Below are positions 25,850 through 35,382 of a DNA stretch of 64,000 nucleotides, piece after piece. Origin of the DNA: Limnohabitans sp. Jir61 (GTDB taxonomy: Bacteria; Pseudomonadota; Gammaproteobacteria; Burkholderiales; Burkholderiaceae_C); contig NZ_NESD01000001.1 in NCBI RefSeq assembly GCF_003063545.1, positions 1,036,790-1,100,789 on the forward strand. Reading direction: 5' to 3'. The notes below the pieces were generated by a model. The model did not search any database. It saw only the letters and a program-made list of their open reading frames with translations, and was not told where the DNA came from. Every line of letters begins with the position of its first letter. Position 1 is the stretch's first letter. The position numbers and the translations under genes are program-made.

Positions 25850-26512
25850 ATGACTGAAGAAACAACCATATCGACACCTCCTAGCATCACAGCGGGTGCC
25901 TTGTTGCGTCAATTCCGTGAAGACGCAGGGTTCAAGCTCGATGTGTTGGCACAAGCGCTGCGCGTGTCTCCCGCGAAGCTGCAAGCCTTGGAGACGGACC
26001 GATTGGACGATTTGCCTGACGCCATGTTTGCGCGTGCCCTGACATTGGCGGTGTGCCGTCAGTTGAAGGTCGATGCTGCGCCTGTATTGGCCTTGCTGCC
26101 AGGGCAAGATGTGTCTCGCCTCGCCGCCAAAAATGAACGCGGTTTGGACTTTCCATTGGATCGTCCTTCCTTTTTACCGCAGTCCAGCTTTGTGGTGGTC
26201 GCACGATTGTTCACCCCTTTGCGCTGGGCTTCATTGGCGATTTTGGGTTTGGCCTTGGTGATTGGGTTTTGGCCTGAAATTCATGGTCTCTTGGTGTTCA
26301 AAGAGGAACCGTCGGTCGCGTCTGTGGTGGTGCCCGTGACTTCACCTATTGTGGCGTTGCCCTCAACTGAAGCCCCTGCATCCGCTGTCGAAAATGTCTC
26401 CGGCACGATGGTTGTGACCACGGTGCACTCTGCAGCAGTGGCCGCCCAGGCGGGACAAAATGCCAACGTCACCCCACCTGCTAGCGCTTCAGGAGTGTCT
26501 GATGGCAAATAA
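25850..26512 (+). CDS. RodZ-like helix-turn-helix membrane protein lacking the periplasmic domain
   Basis: A 220-residue protein in the rodZ position upstream of ispG. Residues about 14-80 form the cytoplasmic RodZ helix-turn-helix ([41 protein letters not shown]), which binds MreB in rod-shaped bacteria. One membrane segment follows ([16 protein letters not shown], about 127-142). The C-terminal DUF4115 beta domain of full RodZ (proteins of about 300 residues) is missing; instead there is a Val/Ala/Ser/Thr-rich tail of about 70 residues. The gene overlaps ispG by 11 bases. A cell-shape role is inferred; the short form may reflect altered morphology. Confidence 0.75.
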   Translation: MTEETTISTPPSITAGALLRQFREDAGFKLDVLAQALRVSPAKLQALETDRLDDLPDAMFARALTLAVCRQLKVDAAPVLALLPGQDVSRLAAKNERGLDFPLDRPSFLPQSSFVVVARLFTPLRWASLAILGLALVIGFWPEIHGLLVFKEEPSVASVVVPVTSPIVALPSTEAPASAVENVSGTMVVTTVHSAAVAAQAGQNANVTPPASASGVSDGK

Positions 26513-27761
26513 CGCCAACCCTCAAGGCATTGCCTTGTCGCAGCCTAAAGCACGTCGCAGTTTGCAAGCGCGAGTGACATGGGGCGACCATGTGGTGACC
26601 GTCGGTGGTGACGCGCCCGTGCGCGTGCAGTCCATGACCAATACCGACACGGTGGACGCGATTGGCACTGCCATTCAAATCAAAGAGCTCGCCCTAGCCG
26701 GTTCAGAGTTGGTGCGTATCACCGTGAATACGCCCGAAGCTGCCGCTGCTGTGCCCTATGTGCGAGAGCAACTCGACAAGATGGGCATCAACGTGCCTTT
26801 GATTGGCGACTTCCACTACAACGGCCACCGTTTGCTGACCGATTTTCCAGACTGCGCACAAGCGCTGTCCAAGTACCGCATCAACCCCGGCAACGTGGGT
26901 AAGGGCGATAAGCACGACAAGCAGTTTGGCCAAATGATTGAAGCCGCGATGCGCTACCACAAAGCCGTGCGCATCGGTGTGAATTGGGGCAGTTTGGATC
27001 AAGAGTTGCTTGCCAAGTTGATGGATGAAAACGCATTGCGCGCCAATCCCTTCGATGCCAAGCAAGTGATGTATGAAGCGCTCATCACCTCGGCCATTGA
27101 CTCTGCCAAATTGGCACAAAGCATGGGTATGCCACCTGAGCAAATTTTGCTCAGCTGCAAAGTCAGTGGTGTGCAAGACCTCATCGCCGTCTATCGTGAG
27201 CTGGCCCAGCGCTGCAATTACCCGTTGCATTTGGGCCTCACCGAAGCGGGCATGGGCACAAAGGGCACGGTGGCTTCGGCTACGGCGTTGTCCATCTTGT
27301 TGCAAGAAGGCATTGGCGACACCATTCGTGTCTCGCTCACACCGCAGCCCGGTGAAGCGCGCACGCAAGAGGTAGTGATTGCCTCTGAAATTTTGCAAGC
27401 CTTAGGCCTGCGCACTTTTGTCCCCAGCGTCACCGCATGTCCTGGTTGCGGTCGCACGACCAGCACCACCTTCCAAGAAATGGCCAAGTCGATTGACGAC
27501 TTCCTACGCGCCCAAATGCCTGTGTGGCGCAACCAATACCCAGGGGTTGAAAATCTCAAGGTCGCGGTGATGGGCTGCATCGTCAATGGCCCCGGTGAGA
27601 GTAAGCATGCCGACATTGGTATCAGCTTGCCCGGCAACGGCGAAGCGCCTGCGGCCCCTGTGTTCATTGACGGTGAAAAAGCCATGACCTTACGCGGCGA
27701 CAACATCGCGCAAGAGTTCCACCAAATTGTTGAAAACTACATTGAAAAGCGCTTTGGTTAA
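26502..27761 (+). CDS. ispG: 4-hydroxy-3-methylbut-2-en-1-yl diphosphate synthase
   Basis: A 419-residue [4Fe-4S] enzyme of the methylerythritol phosphate pathway, converting MEcPP to HMBPP. The TIM-barrel half begins with [19 protein letters not shown]; the reductase-like half carries the three cluster cysteines, Cys313 and Cys316 in [10 protein letters not shown] and Cys359 in [11 protein letters not shown], with Glu366 as the fourth ligand. It has the larger-insert-free size normal for proteobacteria. The ATG at 26502 is preceded by AGGAG inside rodZ and overlaps its stop by 11 bases. An ATG at 26460 in the same frame lacks this support. Confidence 0.95.
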   Translation: MANNANPQGIALSQPKARRSLQARVTWGDHVVTVGGDAPVRVQSMTNTDTVDAIGTAIQIKELALAGSELVRITVNTPEAAAAVPYVREQLDKMGINVPLIGDFHYNGHRLLTDFPDCAQALSKYRINPGNVGKGDKHDKQFGQMIEAAMRYHKAVRIGVNWGSLDQELLAKLMDENALRANPFDAKQVMYEALITSAIDSAKLAQSMGMPPEQILLSCKVSGVQDLIAVYRELAQRCNYPLHLGLTEAGMGTKGTVASATALSILLQEGIGDTIRVSLTPQPGEARTQEVVIASEILQALGLRTFVPSVTACPGCGRTTSTTFQEMAKSIDDFLRAQMPVWRNQYPGVENLKVAVMGCIVNGPGESKHADIGISLPGNGEAPAAPVFIDGEKAMTLRGDNIAQEFHQIVENYIEKRFG

Positions 27762-27779
27762 ATCCCGCGCAGCCTGACC

Positions 27780-29138
27780 GTGACGACAGAAAACAAAACA
27801 ACAAACACGCCCACCAAGCCCGCCAAAGCGCAAGCCTTGACCGCCGTCAAAGGCATGAACGATTTGCTCCCTCCCGCCTCAGCCCAATGGGAATGGCTGG
27901 AAGACAAAGTGCGCGGCTTGATGGCGCGCCATGCGTATCACAACTTGCGCACACCCATCGTCGAGCCCACCGCCTTGTTTGTTCGCGGCCTGGGTGAAGT
28001 GACCGACATTGTGGAAAAGGAGATGTACTCCTTTGAAGACCGCTTGAACGGCGAGCAGCTCACCTTGCGCCCTGAGGCAACCGCTGGTGTGGTGCGCGCG
28101 GTGGTTGAGCACAACATGCTCTACAACGGTGGTCAGCGCCTGTATTACATGGGCCCCATGTTTCGCCACGAACGACCACAGCGTGGCCGTTATCGCCAAT
28201 TCCATCAAATTGGCGCGGAAGCGTTGGGCTTTCCTGGCGCCGAAGTGGATGCAGAACTTATTTTGTTGGCTGCCACGCTCTGGCAAGAACTGGGTTTGCA
28301 AGACGTGCGTTTGGAGCTCAACAGCTTGGGCCAGCCCAACGAACGTGCGGCCCATCGCGCTGCACTCATCGCGCACTTAGAAGCACACGCCGATGTGTTG
28401 GATGAAGAAGCCAAGCGTCGCTTGCACACCAACCCGCTGCGCATCTTGGACACCAAGAACCCCGCCATGCAATCGGTGGTGGAAGCCGCACCAAAGTTGA
28501 TCGACTTCTTGGGCGAAGCCTCTCTGGCTCACTTCAATGCCGTCAAAGCCATTCTGGATGCCAGTGGCGTGGCCTATCGCATCAACCCACGCTTGGTGCG
28601 TGGCATGGATTACTACAACCTCACTGTGTTTGAGTTTGTGACCGACCGCTTGGGCTCGCAAGGCACCATCTGCGGCGGTGGCCGTTACGACTATTTGATC
28701 GAGCAAGTTGGCGGCAAACCCGCACCCGCCGTGGGTTGGGCTTTGGGCGTGGAGCGTGTGCTGGAGTTGCTCAAAGAGCAGGGCACATTGCCAGAAGCCA
28801 CTGGACCTGACGTGTACGCCATCGTGCCCGATGCAGCAGCTTTGCCTGTGGTGTTCAAAACCATCCAAACCCTGCGTGCTCAAGGTGTGTCCGTGCAAAT
28901 GCATGCAGGGGCAGGTGAGGGCATGGGCAGCATGAAATCACAGTTCAAGAAAGCCGATGGCAGCGGCGCACAGTTTGCCTTGATTTTTGGCGGCGATGAG
29001 CTGGCCCGAGGCGAAGTTACCCTCAAGTCCTTGCGCGATGGTGCAGGTGCGCAAGAGGCCTTGCCCTTGGCTGATGTGACCGTTCGTGTGGCGGCCAAAC
29101 TGGCGCTGGGCGTTGTCTCGTCTCAATCTGTGGCTTAA
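27780..29138 (+). CDS. hisS: Histidyl-tRNA synthetase
   Basis: A 452-residue class II synthetase. The N-terminus carries a Thr/Lys-rich extension of about 20 residues before [11 protein letters not shown]. Class II motif 2 is [20 protein letters not shown]. The histidine-binding signatures [14 protein letters not shown] and [11 protein letters not shown] are intact, and motif 3 is [13 protein letters not shown]. The C-terminal anticodon-binding domain covers about residues 345-450. The start is GTG at 27780, 18 bases after the ispG stop, so it is cotranscribed. No competing ATG exists before the conserved region except within it. Confidence 0.95.
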   Translation: MTTENKTTNTPTKPAKAQALTAVKGMNDLLPPASAQWEWLEDKVRGLMARHAYHNLRTPIVEPTALFVRGLGEVTDIVEKEMYSFEDRLNGEQLTLRPEATAGVVRAVVEHNMLYNGGQRLYYMGPMFRHERPQRGRYRQFHQIGAEALGFPGAEVDAELILLAATLWQELGLQDVRLELNSLGQPNERAAHRAALIAHLEAHADVLDEEAKRRLHTNPLRILDTKNPAMQSVVEAAPKLIDFLGEASLAHFNAVKAILDASGVAYRINPRLVRGMDYYNLTVFEFVTDRLGSQGTICGGGRYDYLIEQVGGKPAPAVGWALGVERVLELLKEQGTLPEATGPDVYAIVPDAAALPVVFKTIQTLRAQGVSVQMHAGAGEGMGSMKSQFKKADGSGAQFALIFGGDELARGEVTLKSLRDGAGAQEALPLADVTVRVAAKLALGVVSSQSVA

Positions 29139-29188
29139 CCAAGCCGAGCCCTACAATCCGCTAAATTTTTAGTCAATCCTTTATCACC

Positions 29189-29860
29189 ATGGCATCACCT
29201 CTCGACCTCGAAGAACAAGAACAACTGGACGAACTCAAGCACTTTTGGAAGCGCTGGGGTGACCTCATCACCTGGATGATGATCGTCGTGTTGGGTGGCT
29301 ATGCCGCATGGATGGGCTGGCAGTCCTATTCAACCAAACAAGCGGCACAAGCCGCCGCGTTGTACGACACGGTCGAGCGTTCCGCGATCGGCGGCGACAT
29401 TACCTTGCTTGATCGCTCAGTGGCAGACATCAAAGACAAATTCGCCAGCACCACTTATGCGCAACAAGCTGCTTTGTTGGCCGCCCGTGTGTACAACGAC
29501 AAGGATCGCAAAGCCGATGCCAAAGCGCAACTGACTTGGGTCGTCGACAAAGCCAGCGATGAAGGCTATCAAGCCTTGGCACGTTTGCGCTTGGCGTCAC
29601 TGCTGATCGAAGACAAAGCTTATGACGAAGCCCGCAAGCACCTCACTGCCAAAACACCCGAAGCCTTTGCGCCCTTGATGGCTGACCGCTTGGGTGACTT
29701 GGCCATGTTGCAATCGCAGTCGGCTGAAGCCGTTCAACACTACAAAAATGCGTGGAAGGGCTTTGAGCCCAACGCCGAGTATCGTCGTTTGGTTGCTGTC
29801 AAATTGGCGGCTTTGGGCGCTGATCCTGAAGATAAAACAGCGGTGGAGAGCAAAAAGTGA
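29189..29860 (+). CDS. yfgM: YfgM family TPR protein (SecYEG/BamB-associated)
   Basis: A 223-residue inner-membrane protein with a short cytoplasmic N-terminus (LEEQEQLDELKHFWKRWGD), one membrane segment (about residues 29-47, MMIVVLGGYAAWMGW) and a periplasmic tetratricopeptide-like domain. In E. coli YfgM binds the SecYEG translocon and periplasmic chaperones and limits RcsB degradation. Repeats such as DRSVADIKDKFASTTYAQQAALLAARV are seen. It overlaps bamB by four bases (GTGA), the classic hisS-yfgM-bamB order. A TACAAT hexamer (29152-29157) ahead of it may be a -10. Confidence 0.9.
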   Translation: MASPLDLEEQEQLDELKHFWKRWGDLITWMMIVVLGGYAAWMGWQSYSTKQAAQAAALYDTVERSAIGGDITLLDRSVADIKDKFASTTYAQQAALLAARVYNDKDRKADAKAQLTWVVDKASDEGYQALARLRLASLLIEDKAYDEARKHLTAKTPEAFAPLMADRLGDLAMLQSQSAEAVQHYKNAWKGFEPNAEYRRLVAVKLAALGADPEDKTAVESKK

Positions 29861-30993
29861 ACACAACTTCGTCTCGCTGGATACTGCTTAATCGTCTCAG
29901 CCTAGCTGCTGCCTGCTTGGCATTGGCTGCATGCTCTGGCCCCTCACGTCCCAAGCCTACCGAAATTCAGGGAGTGACCGTTTTGCAAGACGTGCGCACC
30001 AGCTGGACGGCTCAATTGGGCAAGGTTGACTTTCCTTTGGTCGTTTCCGCCAAAGATGATCGCATTGCATTGGCCAACAGCCAAGGCGTCGTCGCTGTTT
30101 TAGATGCCAACACCGGCAAGGATGTGTGGCGTTTGAAGCTCGACCACGCTATTTCGGCAGGCGTGGGCAGTGATGGCCAGCAACTGGCTGTGGTCACTCG
30201 AAACAACGAGCTTGTCACGTTGCAAGATGGCAAGGTGCAGTGGCGCAAGAGTTTGCCCGCTCAATCCTTCACAGCACCCTTAGTGGCAGGTGCGCGTGTT
30301 TTCGTTCTAACGGCAGACCGATCTGTCATCGCCTTTGATGGCGCCACGGGGCGCCAACTTTGGACGCAACAGCGCCCAGGCGAGCCTTTGGTGTTGAAGC
30401 AGGCCGGTGTGTTGTTGGCATTCAAAAACACCTTGCTCGTCGGTTTGTCTGGTCGTTTGGCAGGGCTGGATCCCAATACAGGCGTGATTCGCTGGGAATC
30501 TGCCATTGCCACACCGCGTGGCACCAATGATATCGAGCGCTTGGTCGACTTGGTCGGCCCATTTGACCGCGTGGGTGATGTCGTGTGCGTTCGTGCCTTC
30601 CAAGCCGCCGTGGGTTGTGTTAACGTCGAGCGCGGTCAAGGCGTGTGGACACGTCCTTCCGCAGGTGAAATGGGTGTGAGTGGCAACGAGAATTTGCTGA
30701 TTGCCCCTATGTCAAATGGCGTGGTGCAAGCGTTCAACCGCATCAATGGCGAACGTCTTTGGGACACAGAGCGCTTGAAATACCGCATCTTGAGCGCACC
30801 ACTTGTCACGCCGCGCGGTGTGCTGGTGGCTGATAACGGCGGTTGGTTATATCTGCTGTCGCTGGCTGACGGCGCGCTGCTCAACCGCATCAAGCTCGAC
30901 TCTGAAGAATTGGCAACCGCCCCTGTGTTTGCAGGTGGGCGCTATGTGGTGGTCACACGCGAAGGTCGCGTGACTGGCCTCCAAATGCCCTAA
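29857..30993 (+). CDS. bamB: Outer membrane protein assembly factor BamB
   Basis: A 378-residue lipoprotein with an eight-bladed PQQ-type beta propeller that supports BamA in outer-membrane protein insertion. The lipobox ends in LAACSGPS with Cys26. Propeller blades are seen as repeated segments such as VAVLDANTGKDVWRLKLDH, VIAFDGATGRQLWTQQRPG, LAGLDPNTGVIRWESAIA and VQAFNRINGERLWDTERL. The start is GTG, overlapping the yfgM stop in GTGA. The der gene follows after 22 bases. Length matches the family. Confidence 0.94.
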   Translation: MNTTSSRWILLNRLSLAAACLALAACSGPSRPKPTEIQGVTVLQDVRTSWTAQLGKVDFPLVVSAKDDRIALANSQGVVAVLDANTGKDVWRLKLDHAISAGVGSDGQQLAVVTRNNELVTLQDGKVQWRKSLPAQSFTAPLVAGARVFVLTADRSVIAFDGATGRQLWTQQRPGEPLVLKQAGVLLAFKNTLLVGLSGRLAGLDPNTGVIRWESAIATPRGTNDIERLVDLVGPFDRVGDVVCVRAFQAAVGCVNVERGQGVWTRPSAGEMGVSGNENLLIAPMSNGVVQAFNRINGERLWDTERLKYRILSAPLVTPRGVLVADNGGWLYLLSLADGALLNRIKLDSEELATAPVFAGGRYVVVTREGRVTGLQMP

Positions 30994-31015
30994 GGGCAAG
31001 TTAAAGGATTAAGTT

Positions 31016-32356
31016 TTGAAACCCGTATTGGCCTTAGTTGGCCGTCCCAACGTTGGCAAGTCCACCTTGTTCAACCGTTTGACCAAATCGCGTGATGCCA
31101 TCGTAGCCGACTTCGCGGGCTTGACCCGCGACCGTCACTACGGCAATGCCCGTTTTGATAAACACGAATTCATCGTCATCGACACCGGTGGTTTTGAACC
31201 TACCGCTGACAATGGCATCTACAAAGAGATGGCTCGTCAAACACAACAAGCCGTGGCCGAAGCTGATGTGGTGGTGTTTGTGGTGGATGCGCGTGGTGGC
31301 ATTTCGGCCCAAGACCACGACATTGCCAACTACCTGCGCCGCCTGGGTAAGCCCACGATTTTGGTGGCCAACAAAGCTGAGGGTATGAAAGAGGGCGCTC
31401 AGCTGGTCGAGTTTTATGAGCTGGGCTTGGGCGAAGTGTTGCCCGTGTCGGCCTCACACGGCCAAGGTATTCGCGACATGATGGCGCAAGCTTTGGCGCC
31501 GTTGAATTTGGCCGACCCAGACGAAGAAGATGCAGATGCCGACAGCGGCACTATCAAGCTGGCTGTGGCTGGTCGCCCCAACGTGGGTAAATCAACCCTC
31601 ATCAATACGTGGTTGGGCGAAGAGCGCTTGGTGGCGTTTGACATGCCCGGCACCACGCGTGACGCTATCAGCGTGCCGTTTGAGCGTAATGGCCAGATGT
31701 TTGAACTCATCGACACGGCTGGTTTGCGCCGCAAAGGTAAAGTCTTTGAAGCCATCGAGAAGTTCTCGGTGGTCAAAACCTTGCAAGCCATTGAATCCGC
31801 CAACGTGGTCCTGTTGTTGCTTGATGCCACGCAGGGCGTGACTGACCAAGACGCGCACATCGCAGGCTACATCTTGGAAAGCGGCCGTGCCGTGGTGCTG
31901 GCCGTGAACAAATGGGATGCGGTGGATTCGTACCAGCGCGAGTTGCTGATGCGCTCGATTGAGACACGTTTGCCGTTCTTGAAGTTTGCGGCCATGCACT
32001 TCATCTCGGCCAAGAAACGCCAAGGCTTGGGCCCGCTGTGGGGTGCTATTGCGCAAGCCCACCGCGCGGCCATGTGCAAGATGCCTACGCCCTTGCTGAC
32101 CCGCTTGCTGCTGGAAGCCGTGCAGTTTCAGTCGCCTCAGCGCGGCGGCATGTATCGCCCCAAGCTGCGCTATGCCCACCAAGGTGGCATGAACCCGCCT
32201 ATCATCGTGATTCACGGCAACTCGCTTGAGCACGTGACCGAAACCTACAAACGCTTCTTGGAAGGCCGCTTCCGCAAAGCCTTTAATTTAGAAGGTACCC
32301 CCTTGCGAATTGAGATGAAGACCTCAAGTAATCCTTATGCAGGCAAAGACGACTGA
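31016..32356 (+). CDS. der: Ribosome biogenesis GTPase Der (EngA)
   Basis: A 446-residue protein with two consecutive GTPase domains, required for 50S subunit assembly. The P-loops are GRPNVGKS at 9-16 and GRPNVGKS at 186-193. G3 motifs DTGG (first domain) and DTAG in [14 protein letters not shown] (second), and NKxD motifs (ANKAEGM, an atypical NKAE in the first; NKWDAV in the second) are present. A C-terminal KH-like domain ends the protein ([20 protein letters not shown]). Start is TTG with AAGGATT upstream. A strongly acidic linker ([12 protein letters not shown]) joins the GTPase domains. Confidence 0.96.
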   Translation: MKPVLALVGRPNVGKSTLFNRLTKSRDAIVADFAGLTRDRHYGNARFDKHEFIVIDTGGFEPTADNGIYKEMARQTQQAVAEADVVVFVVDARGGISAQDHDIANYLRRLGKPTILVANKAEGMKEGAQLVEFYELGLGEVLPVSASHGQGIRDMMAQALAPLNLADPDEEDADADSGTIKLAVAGRPNVGKSTLINTWLGEERLVAFDMPGTTRDAISVPFERNGQMFELIDTAGLRRKGKVFEAIEKFSVVKTLQAIESANVVLLLLDATQGVTDQDAHIAGYILESGRAVVLAVNKWDAVDSYQRELLMRSIETRLPFLKFAAMHFISAKKRQGLGPLWGAIAQAHRAAMCKMPTPLLTRLLLEAVQFQSPQRGGMYRPKLRYAHQGGMNPPIIVIHGNSLEHVTETYKRFLEGRFRKAFNLEGTPLRIEMKTSSNPYAGKDD

Positions 32357-32423
32357 CCATGAAGGCCTTCGGGCTCTGTGGTAACGTGGGATTTCTTTCA
32401 ACTTATCAGACACGGAGAATATC

Positions 32424-32690
32424 GTGAACACCGACAACTCAAAGAACAAAGGCCTACTGTTGCAAGACCCATTTTTGAATATCCTGCGCCGCGAGCATGT
32501 GCCCGTGTCCATTTACTTGGTTAACGGCATCAAGCTGCAAGGCCAAATCGAATCATTTGACCAATACGTCGTCTTGCTGCGCAACACTGTGACGCAAATG
32601 GTGTACAAACACGCGATTTCGACCATCGTGCCAGGCCGTGCTGTGAATTTCAACCCCACCGACGGCACTGGCAGTTCGCCAGAAGTCTGA
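32424..32690 (+). CDS. hfq: RNA chaperone Hfq
   Basis: An 88-residue Sm-like protein forming a ring hexamer that pairs small RNAs with mRNAs. The Sm1 motif covers about residues 12-50 ([20 protein letters not shown] then [20 protein letters not shown]) and Sm2 includes [12 protein letters not shown] with the conserved YKHA. A short disordered C-terminus of about 12 residues is typical of betaproteobacteria. The start is GTG with CGGAGAA upstream. A strong terminator follows 15 bases after the stop, so hfq is separated from hflX, unlike the continuous hfq-hflX mRNA of E. coli. Confidence 0.96.
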   Translation: MNTDNSKNKGLLLQDPFLNILRREHVPVSIYLVNGIKLQGQIESFDQYVVLLRNTVTQMVYKHAISTIVPGRAVNFNPTDGTGSSPEV

Positions 32691-32705
32691 GCTTGAACGC
32701 TCTGC

Positions 32706-32732
32706 AAAAAGGGCTGTTTCAGCCCTTTTTTT
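32706..32732 (+). terminator. Intrinsic terminator after hfq
   Basis: AAAAAGGGCTG (32706-32716), loop TTT, CAGCCCTTTTTTT (32720-32732): an 11-base-pair stem ending in a run of T. It would limit read-through from hfq into hflX, or attenuate it. Confidence 0.9.
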
Positions 32733-32771
32733 GCGCCTGACTTTGACGTTTTTATTTCCTAGATTGACCGC

Positions 32772-33950
32772 TTGAACGACACACCTCAAAAAACAGCTGG
32801 CGTCACCATTTTGGTAGGCGTTGATTTCGGCTTGCCGCATTTCGATGGCGAGCTAGAAGAGCTCGGCCTGCTGGCCGAAACCGCGGGCTTGAAGCCTATC
32901 GCGCGCATCACTTGCAAGCGCAAAGCGCCTGATGCCGCGTTGTTTGTGGGCAGCGGCAAGGCTGACGAAATCAAAGAGCTGGCCCTCATGCATGGCGCTA
33001 CTGAGATTTTGTTTGACCAGTCGCTCAGTCCAGCGCAGCAGCGCAACCTAGAGCGACACATGGGCGTCGCGGTGAATGACCGCACCTTGCTGATTTTGGA
33101 AATCTTTGCCCAGCGCGCCCGTAGCCATGAAGGCAAGCTGCAAGTCGAGTTGGCCAAGCTGCAATATTTGAGCACGCGCTTGGTGCGACGCTGGTCGCAC
33201 TTGGAGCGTCAAAGCGGTGGTATTGGTATGCGTGGTGGCCCTGGCGAGACACAGATTGAGCTGGACCGCCGGATGATCAATGATTCGATCAAGCGCACCA
33301 AAGAGCGCTTAGACAAAGTTAAAAAGCAACGCAGCACCCAGCGCCGCCAACGCAACCGTCGTGATGCCTTCACCATTTCGTTGGTTGGATATACCAACGC
33401 GGGAAAATCCACCTTGTTCAACGCCTTGGTCAAAGCCCGCGCCTATGCGGCCGACCAACTGTTTGCAACGCTCGACACCACCACACGCCAGTTGTATTTG
33501 GGCCATGCCGATGGCACGGGTCGCTCGGTGTCGTTGTCAGACACGGTCGGTTTTATTCGCGATTTGCCGCACGGCTTGATTGATGCCTTCCAAGCCACCT
33601 TGCAAGAGGCGGCGGACGCCACGTTGCTGATGCATGTGGTGGACGCATCGAACACGAATTACCCAGAGCAGATGGTCGAGGTTCAAAAGGTCTTGGCCGA
33701 GATTGGCGCGGTTGATGTGCCGCAAGTCTTGGTGTTCAACAAACTCGACGCCATGAGCCCCGAAACACGTCCCATGCAGCTGCACGACCACTTTACGGTG
33801 GATGGACTTAGCGTGCCCCGTTTCTTTGTGAGCGCCCAAACCGGTGAGGGTTTGGCTGCTTTGCGTGAGTTTTTGGCCCAAGAGGCGTTATCCAGCCTGC
33901 CCGAAGACCATGCAAATTCACAGGAATTGGAATCAGGCCTGAATCCTTAG
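32772..33950 (+). CDS. hflX: GTPase HflX
   Basis: A 392-residue ribosome-associated GTPase that splits stalled or heat-damaged 70S ribosomes. The N-terminal HflX domain includes FVGSGKADEIKELALMHGAT, followed by a coiled-coil and the GPGETQIELDRR motif. The GTPase domain has P-loop GYTNAGKS (206-213), DTVGFIRDLPHGLIDAF (G3/switch II) and FNKLD (G4). The start is TTG at 32772, with a second in-frame possibility not evident. It lies between the hfq terminator and hflK, so it may have its own promoter. Confidence 0.94.
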   Translation: MNDTPQKTAGVTILVGVDFGLPHFDGELEELGLLAETAGLKPIARITCKRKAPDAALFVGSGKADEIKELALMHGATEILFDQSLSPAQQRNLERHMGVAVNDRTLLILEIFAQRARSHEGKLQVELAKLQYLSTRLVRRWSHLERQSGGIGMRGGPGETQIELDRRMINDSIKRTKERLDKVKKQRSTQRRQRNRRDAFTISLVGYTNAGKSTLFNALVKARAYAADQLFATLDTTTRQLYLGHADGTGRSVSLSDTVGFIRDLPHGLIDAFQATLQEAADATLLMHVVDASNTNYPEQMVEVQKVLAEIGAVDVPQVLVFNKLDAMSPETRPMQLHDHFTVDGLSVPRFFVSAQTGEGLAALREFLAQEALSSLPEDHANSQELESGLNP

Positions 33951-33982
33951 GCACAATTGAAGACTTCAGAGATAAAACAACG

Positions 33983-35368
33983 ATGCGCATGAACTCCAAC
34001 ACCCACACGGTCAGCCCCAAATCTTGGCGTGCGCGACTGCTCGGCATGTTCAACCTCAACGATGGCCGCTGGGGCCGCGACAAAGATGGCAACCCCACCT
34101 TCGACCCCAACGGTGCGCACCCCGTGCCGCCTTCCAGCGAAGAGAAAAAGCCGCAAGAAGAACCCAAGCGTCCACCCGTCGGCGCAGGCGGCCCACCAGA
34201 TCTCGACGAGTTGTGGCGCGACTTCAACGCCAAGCTCTCGGGCTTGTTTGGCAGCAAAAACGGTGGCTCTGAACCTCCTAACAATAACGGCACGCCCAAC
34301 GGCCCCGACTTCAAGGCCGCGCGCTTTGGCGTAGGTGTGGTTGGTGCTGTGGCCGTGGCGATTTGGCTCAGCACTGGTTTTTTCATCGTACAAGAAGGCC
34401 AACAAGCCGTGATCACCCAGTTTGGCCGTTACCACTCGACGGTGGGTGCAGGTTTCAACTGGCGTTTGCCTTACCCATTCCAACGTCAAGAGCTGGTGTT
34501 TGTCACCCAAATCCGATCGGTCGATGTGGGCCGTGACAACATTGTCAAAGCCACAGGCTTGCGCGAGTCAGCGATGCTGACCGAAGACGAAAACATCCTC
34601 GAAATCAAATTTGCTGTGCAATACCGCTTGACCGATGCACGGGCCTATTTGTTTGAAACCAAGAACCCCACTGAAACCGTGGTGCAAGCGGCTGAAACCG
34701 CAGTGCGCGAAGTGGTGGGCAAGATGAAGATGGACGCCGCGATGTCCGAAGAGCGTGACCAAATTGGCCCACGCATTCGCACCATCATGCAGGGCATCTT
34801 GGACCAATACAAAGTAGGTGTCGAAGTGGTCGGTATCAACTTGCAGCAAGGTGGTGTGCGTCCTCCAGAGCAAGTACAAGCCGCGTTTGACGATGTGCTC
34901 AAAGCCGGTCAAGAACGCGAACGCGCCAAGAACGAAGCCGAAGCCTACGCCAACGACGTGGTACCACGTGCCGTGGGTGCCGCTTCGCGTTTAAAGCAAG
35001 AAGCCGATGGCTACAAAGCCCGCATCGTGGCCCAAGCCGAGGGTGATGCACAACGCTTCAAGTCGCTGGTGACTGAATACCAAAAGGCTCCACAAGTGAT
35101 GCGTGATCGCTTGTACATCGACGCGATGCAGCAGATCTACAGCAACACCACCAAGGTGTTGGTCGATACAAAGCAAGGTTCCAACTTGTTGTACTTGCCT
35201 TTGGACAAGATCATTCAGCAAGCAGGTCAGAGCAACAGTGCAGCACCTGCCGCAGCGCCTACTGATGCTGCACATAACAATGCTGCCAACACACCCGCCA
35301 ACCCAAGTGCGCCTGCGGCAGATGCCCGCGCACGCGATGGCCGCTCACGCGACCGTGATGGCCGTTGA
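33983..35368 (+). CDS. hflK: FtsH protease modulator HflK
   Basis: A 461-residue SPFH/band-7 protein of the inner membrane that with HflC forms a large cage around FtsH and modulates its proteolysis. A Gly/Pro-rich cytoplasmic N-terminus of about 110 residues (GGPPDLDELWRDFNAKLSGLFG) precedes one membrane segment (about 112-132). The band-7 domain follows (IVQEGQQAVITQFGRYHSTV to AQAEGDAQRFKSL). The last 55 residues are Ala/Pro/Asn-rich, ending in an Arg/Asp-rich RDGRSRDRDGR repeat. It starts at ATG (a second ATG two codons on) and is followed 14 bases later by hflC. Confidence 0.94.
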   Translation: MRMNSNTHTVSPKSWRARLLGMFNLNDGRWGRDKDGNPTFDPNGAHPVPPSSEEKKPQEEPKRPPVGAGGPPDLDELWRDFNAKLSGLFGSKNGGSEPPNNNGTPNGPDFKAARFGVGVVGAVAVAIWLSTGFFIVQEGQQAVITQFGRYHSTVGAGFNWRLPYPFQRQELVFVTQIRSVDVGRDNIVKATGLRESAMLTEDENILEIKFAVQYRLTDARAYLFETKNPTETVVQAAETAVREVVGKMKMDAAMSEERDQIGPRIRTIMQGILDQYKVGVEVVGINLQQGGVRPPEQVQAAFDDVLKAGQERERAKNEAEAYANDVVPRAVGAASRLKQEADGYKARIVAQAEGDAQRFKSLVTEYQKAPQVMRDRLYIDAMQQIYSNTTKVLVDTKQGSNLLYLPLDKIIQQAGQSNSAAPAAAPTDAAHNNAANTPANPSAPAADARARDGRSRDRDGR

Positions 35369-35382
35369 TAGGGGACACGAAC

